Source: DASYAE01 sp036501535
GTDB taxonomy: Bacteria; Actinomycetota; Actinomycetes; Streptomycetales; Catenulisporaceae
NCBI GenBank assembly: GCA_036501535.1
Contig: DASYAE010000048.1
Coordinates: 1 to 64,000 of the forward strand
Reading direction: 5' to 3'
Length of the DNA stretch: 64,000 nucleotides
Within the stretch, counting starts at the first letter, position 1; each line of letters starts with the position of its first letter. The notes under the pieces are model-generated. The model had not been told where the DNA came from, ran no database searches, and saw only the letters and a list, made by a program, of their open reading frames with translations. Below, piece by piece: positions 34,360-42,296 of this stretch. Made by a program: the position numbers and the translations under genes.

Positions 34360-35232
34360 ATGGGCAGGCTGACGCAGCGGGCGGCGATAGTGCGCCTCGA
34401 TGGGGCCGGGCGCTCCGGGGCCCGGGACACGGTGGTGGCGGAGGAGCCGCTGGAGATCCGGGTCGGGGGGCGGCAGATCGCGGTGACGATGCGGACGCCG
34501 GGGGACGACTTCGACCTCGTCGCCGGATATCTGGTGGGTGAGGGGGTGGTGCGGAAGCGCGAGCAGTTGGCGACGATGCGTTTCTGCGATCACGCGAGTT
34601 GCGCCGGGGTGCCTGGTGCCGAGGACGTCGAGGAATTGCACGACCCTTACAACGTGGTGGACGTGGACCTGGCTGCGGGGGTGGCGCCGCCGTCCTGGTC
34701 GCTGGACCGGACTACGTATACGACCAGTGCGTGTGGGGTGTGTGGGAAGACGTCGATTGCGGCGGTGCGGGCTAATGCGCACTGGAGTGTGGAGGACGAT
34801 CCGGTTCGGGTTCAGCCGGAGACGTTGTATGGACTGCCCGAAGCCATGCGTGAGCATCAGCGGTTGTTTGCGAAGACCGGGGGGCTGCACGCGGCGGGGG
34901 TGTTCGCGATGGATGGCCGGTTGTTGTGCCTGCGCGAGGACGTGGGGCGGCACAACGCCGTGGACAAGGTGGTCGGCTGGGCGCTGCGGGAGGACCGGCT
35001 GCCGTTGCGCGGGTGTCTGTTGGCGGTCAGCGGGCGCGCCTCGTTCGAGCTGGTGCAGAAGGCCGCCGCGGCCGGGATCCCGGTGCTGGCCGCCGTCTCG
35101 GCCCCGTCCTCGCTCGCGGTCGAGCTGGCGCAGGCGGCGGGGCTGACCCTGGTCGGGTTCGTGCGCGGGCACACGGCCAACGTCTACAGCCGCGGCGACC
35201 GGATTGTTGACGGCGCCCCTGTGAGTGGCTGA
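34360..35232 (+). CDS. fdhD: Formate dehydrogenase accessory sulfurtransferase FdhD
   Basis: A 290-residue protein that transfers sulfur to the molybdenum cofactor of formate dehydrogenase. The essential cysteines are C125 and C128 in TTSACGVCGKTS. Other family motifs: FDLVAGYLVGEG (51-62), FAKTGGLHAAGVFA, REDVGRHNAVDKVVGWALR and LAVSGRASFELVQKAA. ATG 34360 starts the family-conserved protein. No formate dehydrogenase subunit lies in the window. It ends 10 nt before the convergent unknown gene. Confidence 0.95.
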   Translation: MGRLTQRAAIVRLDGAGRSGARDTVVAEEPLEIRVGGRQIAVTMRTPGDDFDLVAGYLVGEGVVRKREQLATMRFCDHASCAGVPGAEDVEELHDPYNVVDVDLAAGVAPPSWSLDRTTYTTSACGVCGKTSIAAVRANAHWSVEDDPVRVQPETLYGLPEAMREHQRLFAKTGGLHAAGVFAMDGRLLCLREDVGRHNAVDKVVGWALREDRLPLRGCLLAVSGRASFELVQKAAAAGIPVLAAVSAPSSLAVELAQAAGLTLVGFVRGHTANVYSRGDRIVDGAPVSG

Positions 35233-35241
35233 GAGGCCGCG

Positions 35242-36396
35242 TCAGAGCGAGTCCGCGCTTATCTGGCCCAGTGCCGAGGTGGTGGGGTTCGCATTCCACA
35301 GCTGGGCGGCGTTGGCCTTCTGGGTGTCGGCCGTGGAGGCCTGGTTGTTGGCCGCCGCGTAGTTCGCGTCCGCCTTGACCTTGTCCGACGTGCAGGCCGA
35401 GGAGACGTCGGGGACGATCTTGGCGAAGTCGCTGTCGTAGGCGGCCGAGGCGGACCAGGCCTGCTGCAGGGCGCTGACCAGCTGGGCGCCGCCGGTGAGC
35501 GCGGACACGTTGATCTTGGCCACGTTGGTGGCCTGCGCCGTGCGCTGCTGGGCGGTGCTGGACAGGTCGGACTGCGCGGAGCTGAGATTCGTGCAGGAGG
35601 TGATGTCGATGACGCCGCTGTTGGCGTCCGAGCGCAGCTGGGTGGATTGCTGGATCAGCGTGTAGATCGCGGTCGCGGCTGCCTGCGGGCTGGTGGCGCT
35701 GGCCGAGGCGGTGGCCGAGGAGGTGGTCTGGGAGGCCGCCGGCTTGCCCGAGCCGCCGCTCGAGGAGAACGAGACGACCAGGGCTATGACCACGACCGCG
35801 GCCGCCGCGCCGCCGCCGATCAGCAGCCGCTTGCGGCCGATGCCGGGGGCCTGCGCGCCGTCGCTCACCGGCAGGTGGGCGCCGGAGCCGTCCGGGTACT
35901 GCGGGTCCTGGAAGCCCGGCACGTACGGGCCCGAGCCGAAGCCGCCGTCGGTCTGCTGCGGGTACTGGCCGTCCTGGTACTGCTGCTGGGCGCCGGGGAA
36001 CTGCTCGGCGTAGCCGGTCTGCGTGGACAGGCCGTTGAATGCGCCCTGGTCCTGCTGCTCGTACGGCGGGTACGCGCCCTGCTGCGGCGCGTAGCCCTGC
36101 TGCTGCGCAGGGTAGCCGTTCTCGGCGGCCGGATAGCCGCCCTGCTGCGGGAAGGCGGGGGCCTGCTGCTGCCCGAAGCCCGCCTGGGCGGCGCCGATCC
36201 GGTTGGGGCCGCGGTCGATCGACCGGCGGTCCTCGGGGGTCGAGTCGCGGAACAGGTGGTTGAACTCGGTCGGCAGGCCGAGCCCCCCGGCCGCCTCAAC
36301 CGTGACCTCCGCGGGCTGCTGGCCCTCCGGCTGCGCCGGATACCCGGCGCCCTGCTCGGGGTAGCCGCCGGCGGGCGGAACCTGGTACTGGGACAC
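35242..36396 (-). CDS. Membrane-anchored protein with Gln/Tyr/Pro-rich N-terminus
   Basis: A 384-residue protein. Residues 1-190 are disordered and rich in Gln, Tyr, Pro and Gly, with repeated QGGYPAQQ-like units (about a dozen). RKRLLIGGGAAAAVVVIALVVSF (about 192-214) is one membrane helix with basic residues inside. A Ser/Ala/Thr linker follows, then an Ala/Ser-rich external domain of about 150 residues with two cysteines (SCTNL and SACTS) that could pair. No family is recognised. The N-terminus faces the cytoplasm; the C-terminal domain is probably extracellular. Confidence 0.65.
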   Translation of the reverse strand: MSQYQVPPAGGYPEQGAGYPAQPEGQQPAEVTVEAAGGLGLPTEFNHLFRDSTPEDRRSIDRGPNRIGAAQAGFGQQQAPAFPQQGGYPAAENGYPAQQQGYAPQQGAYPPYEQQDQGAFNGLSTQTGYAEQFPGAQQQYQDGQYPQQTDGGFGSGPYVPGFQDPQYPDGSGAHLPVSDGAQAPGIGRKRLLIGGGAAAAVVVIALVVSFSSSGGSGKPAASQTTSSATASASATSPQAAATAIYTLIQQSTQLRSDANSGVIDITSCTNLSSAQSDLSSTAQQRTAQATNVAKINVSALTGGAQLVSALQQAWSASAAYDSDFAKIVPDVSSACTSDKVKADANYAAANNQASTADTQKANAAQLWNANPTTSALGQISADSL

Positions 36397-36658
36397 GGAC
36401 GCGTTTCCTCACAGGCGAACGGCTGGTTCGGCGGTACTGCGGCGCATCGGGCTCGAACCCGCGGTCCCAGGGTTCGCGACCGCGCGCCTCCCCGGCGTGC
36501 CGGACCCGGTCCGACAGGCGCGCCGATACGGTATCAGCCAACCAAAAGCGACTGCTTCCGGGCAAGGTCCGGTCAACGCTGCGTCCCGCTTTGGCACAGA
36601 ATCGGAGAACAGACTTCGCCGGAGCTTTACCAAGCGCGGTGTTTCGCAGGGGACTCGA
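36397..36658. other. Spacer between anchored protein and NsdA-like gene
   Basis: No gene is supported in these 260 bases. A tRNA-like TTCGAGCCCG stretch on the minus strand does not complete a cloverleaf (see rejected list). It probably holds the promoter of the minus-strand gene at 36396. Confidence 0.4.
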
Positions 36659-38074
36659 TCAAGCGGCCGCGGCCGCAGTCTGGCGCACCGCGAGGCGGCC
36701 GAGCCGCTCGCGGAACCCGCGCACCGCGGAGGTCTCCCGGTACGGGTCGAGCCGGCGGTCGAGGTCGTGCAGGTACTCGACCCCGCGGTGCGAGCGCAGC
36801 TGCGCCAGCAGGTCTATCGCGACCGTCCCGGCCGCGCAGGCCGCCTCGACGTCGCGCTCCTGCACGTACGCGGTCGCGACGAGCACCGTGTCGACCGCGC
36901 GGCGGCGCACGTGCCGCTCTGCGTGGCCGGCCAGGGCCTTCTCCGCGTGCGCCTTCGCCTGGCGCGGGCGGTCGAGGTCGCGGTAGCAGTGCGCGAACTC
37001 GTCCATCAGGTAGGCCGGGGTGAAGTGGGCGATCCAGTCCGGGTCCTGCGACGGATCGGACTTCTCCATCTCGGTCGCGGCCCGGGCCAGCGCCGCCTCG
37101 CAGGAGCGGGCGTCGCCGAGCACCGCGTGCCCGCGCGCCTCGGCCGCGTTGAACATCGCCCGCGCGGTCGCGGTCGCCTGATCGCGGGCGCCCTCCCGGG
37201 CCGCCCGCGCCAACTGCGTTATCTCGCGCGGCGATCCGAGCTGCCCGGCCAGGTGGCTCATCCCGGCGGCGAGCACGTACCCGCCATAGGCACGGTCGCC
37301 GGCAGCCTGGGAGAGGCGCAGCGACTGGATGTAGTAACGCTGGGCGAGGCCGTGCCGCCCGGTGTCCACCGCCATGTAGCCGGCCAGCTCGGTCAGCTGC
37401 GCGGCGGCGCTGAACAGGGCCCGGCCGGTGCGCTCGGTGTAGGCGCCGGTGAGCATCTCGCCGACCACCTCGTCGAGGTAGTGCACGACGATGGCCCGCA
37501 CGTATCCGGAGCCGAACTGGTGGTCGAGGTCGCGGAAGGCCTTGGTGGCGGCCCGGATCGCATATACATCGCCGGGGCCTATCCGCGGTCCGCGGCCGGC
37601 CAGCGTCAGGGGCCTGGCCACCTCCGGGTCGGGCGGCGTGATCAGCCAGTCCCGGCTCGGCGCGATCAGCGCGGCGACCGCGAAGGAGGACCCGAGCAGG
37701 AACTCGCGGTGGCTGACGTCGGCCCGCCACAGCTCGGTGGCCTCTTCTATGGCCGCGCCGACGTTCGGGGCGAAGTGCAGGCCGACGCTGGAGGATCCGT
37801 TGCGCCCGTCGGCCATCCCGATCTCCTCGACGGTGACCGGACGGCCGAGCTTGCGGCCGAGCGCCTCCGCGATCAGGGTCGGGGCCATGGCCCGGGGCTG
37901 CTGGCCGCGCAGCCAGCGGGCGACCGAGGTCTTGTCGTAGCGCAGATCGAGGCCGTGCTCGGCGCCGACCATGTTGACGCGCCTGGCCAATCCGGCGTTT
38001 GAGCAGGCCGCTTCGTGGATGAGCGCGGCGAGCCGCTGGTTGGGCTGCCGGGCGGCGGCGGTGCGAACGGTCAC
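36659..38074 (-). CDS. nsdA: NsdA-like transcriptional regulator (HTH plus TPR-like)
   Basis: A 471-residue protein resembling Streptomyces NsdA, a repressor of differentiation and antibiotic production. The N-terminal helix-turn-helix (about 10-85) contains NAGLARRVN, YDKTSVARWLRGQQPRAMAP and LGRKLGRPVTVEEIGMADG. The rest is an all-helical TPR-type region with many conserved pieces (VVHYLDEVVG, LTELAGYMAVDTGRHGLAQRYYIQSLRLSQAAGDRAYGGYVLAAGMSHLA). GTG 38074 with GGGGAG 6-7 nt upstream marks the start. A divergent primase-like gene lies next to it, the same arrangement I recall in Streptomyces. Confidence 0.87.
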   Translation of the reverse strand: MTVRTAAARQPNQRLAALIHEAACSNAGLARRVNMVGAEHGLDLRYDKTSVARWLRGQQPRAMAPTLIAEALGRKLGRPVTVEEIGMADGRNGSSSVGLHFAPNVGAAIEEATELWRADVSHREFLLGSSFAVAALIAPSRDWLITPPDPEVARPLTLAGRGPRIGPGDVYAIRAATKAFRDLDHQFGSGYVRAIVVHYLDEVVGEMLTGAYTERTGRALFSAAAQLTELAGYMAVDTGRHGLAQRYYIQSLRLSQAAGDRAYGGYVLAAGMSHLAGQLGSPREITQLARAAREGARDQATATARAMFNAAEARGHAVLGDARSCEAALARAATEMEKSDPSQDPDWIAHFTPAYLMDEFAHCYRDLDRPRQAKAHAEKALAGHAERHVRRRAVDTVLVATAYVQERDVEAACAAGTVAIDLLAQLRSHRGVEYLHDLDRRLDPYRETSAVRGFRERLGRLAVRQTAAAAA

Positions 38075-38190
38075 CGGGTTCTCCCCTTCCCTCGACCCCA
38101 CGGGCGTTGCGCCTTCACAGTCGAGAGCGCATATGTCGCGAAGAGTAGCGTCGATTGACCGCAGACGGTACCCCCATGTAACAGGACTCG

Positions 38191-38207
38191 TGCGGGACGG
38201 TCCCGCA
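38191..38207. promoter_or_regulatory. Operator-like inverted repeat in nsdA divergent promoter
   Basis: TGCGGGA-CGG-TCCCGCA is a perfect 7-bp inverted repeat with a 3-nt centre, located between nsdA and the divergent primase-like gene. It could bind a dimeric regulator controlling either gene. Confidence 0.45.
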
Positions 38208-38215
38208 TATCCGAT

Positions 38216-38998
38216 ATGTCCATTCAATACACCGTAACCGGCCGGATGTTCGCGCCGTTGAAGCCGATCATGGAGACGAATGCGACGACGGCGGGTGCCG
38301 TGCGCGGCAGCGGCAAGCAGCGGGCGGCCAAGAACACGACGGAGCCGGCGCTGCCCGCGCAGTCCCGGGTCGGCTCGGCGGACGGCGCGCTCGGCCTGCT
38401 CGCCGCCGCGCTGGAATATGTGGAGGACCGGCACTGGGAGGTGGCCCTCGGCACCGCGGTGCGGCGCGAGGCCGGGACCTGGTTCTGCTCCTGCGGCAAC
38501 CGGCACTGCCCGGCGATCGGCGTGCACCCGGCGGAGCAGGACTGGCAGAAGCGGATCAGCGGGCAGCCGAGCAAGGCCCGGGAGTGGTGGGAGGCCGATC
38601 CCGGCGCGGCGATCCTGCTGCCGACCGGCCGGGCGTTCGACGTGCTCGACGTGGGCGAGCAGGCCGGCTGCCTGGCGCTGGCCCGGATGGAGCGGGCCGG
38701 GGTGCCGGTCGGCCCGGTGGCGGCCACGCCGACCCGGCGGATGTACTTCTTCGTCCTGCCGAACTCGCGCACGAAGGCGGTCAAGCTGCTGACCACCCTC
38801 GGCTGGGGCCGCTCCCGGCTGGACCTGGCGGTGCGCGGGCCGGGCGACTATGTGGTCGCGCCGCCCTCCCGCATGGGGGTACGCGGGCAGGTGCAGTGGG
38901 TGCGCCAGCCCGGCGACGCGAACCGCTGGATGCCGGACGTCGAGGAGCTCATCGCGCCGATCGCCTATGCCTGCGGCCAGGCAGTGCTGGATAAATAG
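38216..38998 (+). CDS. Bifunctional DNA primase/polymerase (prim-pol) domain protein
   Basis: A protein of up to 260 residues with an N-terminal prim-pol (archaeo-eukaryotic primase type) domain from about residue 52. A Cys-rich TWFCSCGNRHCPAIGVHPAEQDWQK motif, AREWWEADPGAAILLPTGRAFDVLDV, RMYFFVLPNS and LDLAVRGPGDYVVAPPS are family-typical. Full replicative activity is not proven because the classic DxD pair reads DVLDV. ATG 38216, 38246 or 38270 could be the start. Divergent from nsdA, as in streptomycetes. It has no helicase partner and is not obviously phage-linked. Confidence 0.85.
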   Translation: MSIQYTVTGRMFAPLKPIMETNATTAGAVRGSGKQRAAKNTTEPALPAQSRVGSADGALGLLAAALEYVEDRHWEVALGTAVRREAGTWFCSCGNRHCPAIGVHPAEQDWQKRISGQPSKAREWWEADPGAAILLPTGRAFDVLDVGEQAGCLALARMERAGVPVGPVAATPTRRMYFFVLPNSRTKAVKLLTTLGWGRSRLDLAVRGPGDYVVAPPSRMGVRGQVQWVRQPGDANRWMPDVEELIAPIAYACGQAVLDK

Positions 38999-39055
38999 CG
39001 CCGGGCTAGATAAACAACGCCGGGCACATCTGATAGGCGGTCAGCTGACGGTCGG

Positions 39056-39760
39056 TCAGAGGTCCTCGACAAAGACGTGCACGGCCAGGTCGTAGTCGAG
39101 CTCGGTCGCCTCGCCGCCCGAGGAGATGCCGACCACGCCCTCGGCGGCCGAGGTGATCTGGATGGCCGCGCCCGGGCGCAGGCCGACCCGGCGCAGCCGG
39201 TGCATGACCTCCGCGTCGGTCTGCACCGGCTCGCCGATCCGGCGGACCACCGCGACCACGTGCTCGCCGGGACCCAGCTTCGCCGCCACGTCACGCAGCG
39301 GGACCAGGCCGCCGTCCTTGAAGCCCGGCGCGTGCAGCGAGGCGTCGAGTTCCTCCAAGCCCGGGATCGGGTTGCCGTAGGGCGAGACGGTCGGGTTGTC
39401 CAGCATGACCACCAGCCGCCGCTCGACGGTCTCGCTCATCACGTGCTCCCAGCGGCAGGCCTCGTCGTGCACCTCGTCCCACTCCAGGCCGAGCACGTCC
39501 ACCAGCAGCCGCTCGGCCAGCCGGTGCTTGCGCATCACCCGGGTGGCGTGCTCGCGGCCCGCGTTGGTCAGCTGGAGGTGCCGGTCGCCCTCGACGGTCA
39601 GCAGGCCGTCGCGCGCCATCCGGGCCACGGTCTGGCTCACCGTCGGCCCGGACTGCCCGAGCCGCTCGGCGATCCGGGCCCGCAGCGGCACGATCCCCTC
39701 CTCCTCGAGTTCCAGAATCGTGCGCAGGTACATCTCCGTGGTGTCGATCAGATCGCTCAC
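39056..39760 (-). CDS. ideR: Iron-dependent repressor IdeR/DmdR1 (DtxR family)
   Basis: A 234-residue Fe(II)-dependent repressor of iron uptake. The winged HTH is at about 22-55 (GQSGPTVSQTVARMARDGLL). The metal-site residues align with DtxR numbering exactly: M10, H79, E83, H98, C102, E105 and H106. An SH3-like domain follows (about 150-234). GTG 39760 has GAGAGGAG 9 nt upstream. A strong iron box in this window lies before the sucrase/ferredoxin gene, a likely target. Gene order with pdxH, citrate synthase and serC matches streptomycetes. Confidence 0.94.
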   Translation of the reverse strand: MSDLIDTTEMYLRTILELEEEGIVPLRARIAERLGQSGPTVSQTVARMARDGLLTVEGDRHLQLTNAGREHATRVMRKHRLAERLLVDVLGLEWDEVHDEACRWEHVMSETVERRLVVMLDNPTVSPYGNPIPGLEELDASLHAPGFKDGGLVPLRDVAAKLGPGEHVVAVVRRIGEPVQTDAEVMHRLRRVGLRPGAAIQITSAAEGVVGISSGGEATELDYDLAVHVFVEDL

Positions 39761-39870
39761 GTTCGACGGCTCCTCTCGGCTCCCGGTCCGCTGACTCGCG
39801 CGATTGGCTCTCATTGTCGCTTATCCCGGCGACAGCCTGCGCCGACGGCGGCAGAAGATCTGATGCGGAC

Positions 39871-40551
39871 TCACGGGTTGCGCCGCTCGACCCGCCAGCC
39901 GCGAGCCACGCCCTGATCACGTACATATACGAGGCGGTCGTGCAGGCGGCTGGGCCGGCCCTGCCAGAACTCGATCTCGTCCGGCGCGATGCGGAAGCCG
40001 CCCCAGTGCGGCGGGCGCGGCACCTCGCCGGGGAATCTGTGGTCGTAGTCGGCGTATCGCGCGTCGAGCACGGCGCGGCCGCCGAGCGGCTCGGACTGCT
40101 CGCTGGCCCAGGCGCCGAGGCGGGAGCCTCGCGGCCGGGTGGAGAAATACGCGTCGTTCTCCTCGTCGGAGAGCCGAACAGCCCTGCCGGCCGCAATAAC
40201 CTGCCGCTCCAGCGGGTACCAGGGGAAAAGAAGACTGGCGTCGGGGTTCGCGGCGAGCTCGCGGCCCTTGCGGGAGCGGTAGTTGGTGAAAACGGTGAAG
40301 CCCTCGGGGCCGAAACCCTTGAGCAGCACGGTGCGCGAGGAGGGCCGGGCGCGGTCCTCGGCGGCCGGCGAGGCCGTGGAGAGGACCACCGCGTTCGGTT
40401 CGAACCACGCGGCGTCCGATTTTTGGACAGCGGCGGAGATCTCGGTGAACCACACGGCGAACTGGTCCATCGGGTGGGCTGTGAGGTCGGTCACCTCGAT
40501 CCCTCGGTCGGAGTACTCGCGACGCAGTCCGGCAAGATCCATGGCGGACAT
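39871..40551 (-). CDS. pdxH: Pyridoxamine 5'-phosphate oxidase PdxH
   Basis: A 226-residue FMN enzyme making pyridoxal 5'-phosphate. SSRTVLLKGFGPEGFTVFTNYRSRKGRELAANPDASLLFPWYPLERQVIAAGRAVRLSDEENDAYFSTRPRGSRLGAWASEQS is the family core: the FMN-binding R-S/T-V-LLK and YSRKG segments and the SRIGAWAS-like loop. The C-terminus RGWRVERRNP fits the conserved RLxP end (slightly altered). It ends near the ideR gene and is divergent from citrate synthase. Confidence 0.94.
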   Translation of the reverse strand: MSAMDLAGLRREYSDRGIEVTDLTAHPMDQFAVWFTEISAAVQKSDAAWFEPNAVVLSTASPAAEDRARPSSRTVLLKGFGPEGFTVFTNYRSRKGRELAANPDASLLFPWYPLERQVIAAGRAVRLSDEENDAYFSTRPRGSRLGAWASEQSEPLGGRAVLDARYADYDHRFPGEVPRPPHWGGFRIAPDEIEFWQGRPSRLHDRLVYVRDQGVARGWRVERRNP

Positions 40552-40908
40552 TGTGCCAGTTCATGTCGGGTGCGCGGGGGGAGCCGGCGGCCGGGGGCCG
40601 CGGCCCGGCCGGGGGCGCCTCCAGACCGCGTCCAGTTGGTCTATACCATTACCGGCACGTGGGAGGCCTGCCCGGATTTCCGTTCCGAAGTTGTAGCGGT
40701 CCAATATAGGTAGCCGGGCCGACTTGGCGGGAACCGACAAGAAGGTCCCGCACATACGGCCGGACCGCGCGAAAGCGAATCGGCCGGGATGAAGACCCGA
40801 GCCGAAGTACCACGGAGCGCAAGGGAGCGCTCACGGCCGCTCCCTAAACGGCCCGCCGGACCGGCGGACCCCACAAGGACTTGTTGCCACGAGCAAGGGA
40901 GCCTGGAG
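40552..40908. other. Divergent spacer pdxH / citrate synthase
   Basis: No gene. It holds both promoters and the GntR-type site at 40635-40650 described next. The rest is unremarkable. Confidence 0.45.
40635..40650. promoter_or_regulatory. DasR-like (GntR) operator candidate
   Basis: GTTGGTCTATACCATT matches the 16-nt DasR dre consensus ACTGGTCTAGACCACT (known from the literature) at 12 of 16 positions, keeping the core TGGTCTA and ACCA. It lies between pdxH and citrate synthase. DasR links N-acetylglucosamine sensing to metabolism in streptomycetes. No DasR gene is in the window. Confidence 0.5.
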
Positions 40909-42012
40909 ATGCCCGACTTCGTACCCGGTCTGGAGGGCGTCGTCGCCTTCGAGACGGAGATCGCCGAACCCGACAAGGACGGCGGCGCTCTGCGCTATCG
41001 CGGTGTCGACATCGAGGAACTGGTCGGACACGTCACCTTCGGCAACGTGTGGGGCCTGCTGGTGGACGGGCGGTTCAACCCCGGCCTGCCCCCGGCCGAG
41101 CCGTTCGGCCTCCAGGTCCACTCCGGCGACATCCGGGTGGACGTGCAGGCGGCGCTGGCCATGCTCGCCCCGGTCTGGGGCCTGAAGCCGCTGCACGACA
41201 TCACCGACGCGCAGGCCCGCGAGGACCTGGCCCGCGCCGCGGTGATGGCGCTGTCGTTCGTCGCGCAGTCGGCCCGCGGGATAGACAAGCCGATGGTGCC
41301 GCAGCGCGAGATCGACAAGGCGCAGACCATCGTCGAGCGGTTCATGATCCGCTGGCGCGGCGAGCCGGACCCGCGCCACGTGCAGGCGATCGACGCCTAC
41401 TGGACCTCCGCGGCCGAGCACGGCATGAACGCCTCCACCTTCACCGCCCGGGTCATCGCCTCGACCGGCGCGGACGTGGCCGCGGCGCTGTCCGGCGCGG
41501 TCGGCGCCATGTCCGGCCCGCTGCACGGCGGCGCGCCGTCCCGGGTGCTTTACATGATCGAGGAGATCGAGCGGACCGGGAACGCCGAGGCCTACGTCAA
41601 GGGCGTGCTCGACCGCGGCGAGCGGCTCATGGGCTTCGGCCACCGGGTATACCGGGCCGAGGACCCGCGAGCCCGCGTGCTGCGCCGCACCGCGAAGGAG
41701 CTCGGCGCGCCGCGCTACGAGGTCGCCGCGGCGCTGGAGCAGGCCGCGCTGACCGAGCTGCGCGCCCGCCGCCCCGACCGGGTGCTCGAGACCAACGTCG
41801 AGTTCTGGGCGGCCATCATGCTGGACTTCGCCGAGGTGCCGGCCAACATGTTCACCTCGATGTTCACCTGCGCCCGCACCGCCGGGTGGGCCGCGCACAT
41901 CATGGAGCAGAAGCGCACCAACCGGCTCGTGCGGCCGGCCGCCCGCTACATCGGCCCGGAGACGCGCGGCGTGCGCGACATCGAGGGCTTCGACACCATG
42001 ATCGTCCACTGA
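40909..42012 (+). CDS. gltA2: Citrate synthase (citrate synthase 2 type)
   Basis: A 367-residue TCA-cycle enzyme condensing acetyl-CoA and oxaloacetate. Catalytic histidines: H171 (AEHGMNAST), H206 (SGPLHGGAPS) and H245 (GFGHRVYRAEDPRA), with the R-rich CoA loop. The position of the usual catalytic Asp (NVDFYSG in most) reads NVEFWAA, so E298 replaces it. I recall this substitution in the actinobacterial group. ATG 40909 with a GGGAGCC site; a frame open to 40789 is not needed. Normal length. A hairpin terminator follows. Confidence 0.93.
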   Translation: MPDFVPGLEGVVAFETEIAEPDKDGGALRYRGVDIEELVGHVTFGNVWGLLVDGRFNPGLPPAEPFGLQVHSGDIRVDVQAALAMLAPVWGLKPLHDITDAQAREDLARAAVMALSFVAQSARGIDKPMVPQREIDKAQTIVERFMIRWRGEPDPRHVQAIDAYWTSAAEHGMNASTFTARVIASTGADVAAALSGAVGAMSGPLHGGAPSRVLYMIEEIERTGNAEAYVKGVLDRGERLMGFGHRVYRAEDPRARVLRRTAKELGAPRYEVAAALEQAALTELRARRPDRVLETNVEFWAAIMLDFAEVPANMFTSMFTCARTAGWAAHIMEQKRTNRLVRPAARYIGPETRGVRDIEGFDTMIVH

Positions 42013-42077
42013 TCGGACACCCGCTGATCGGACTCTGAACGGACAGCGCCGACCGATACACCGGCTGAGCGCTCACA

Positions 42078-42137
42078 ACGGCGCCCGGCGGCCGGCCGCG
42101 ACTCACCCTCGCGGCGGTCTGCCGGGCGCCGTGTTTT
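42078..42137 (+). terminator. Terminator after citrate synthase
   Basis: Outer stem ACGGCGCCCGGC (42078-42089) pairs with GCCGGGCGCCGT (42121-42132); an inner GCCGCGA/TCGCGGC stem closes the loop; GTTTTT follows at 42133. A 12-bp outer stem with a T-run is a good intrinsic terminator. Confidence 0.8.
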
Positions 42138-42296
42138 TCCGGTAACCTCGGCTTCACGTTCCCGGACAAGGGCGCCTGGGGCGGGATTTCGCAGGGCATC
42201 AGCGGCACCGGTCCGGTCCGCGGCCCTCGGCTAGATCAGCATCCCGTCGGCGCGGCCGTGTCGGCGGTTCTCCCTGACGCCATAAGGAAACCCCCC

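Noticed and set aside
36430..36500. tRNA-like TTCGAGCCCG segment on the minus strand
   Set aside because: Only a T-loop-like word is present. The acceptor, D-arm and anticodon arm cannot be paired around it, and the T stem has mismatches.
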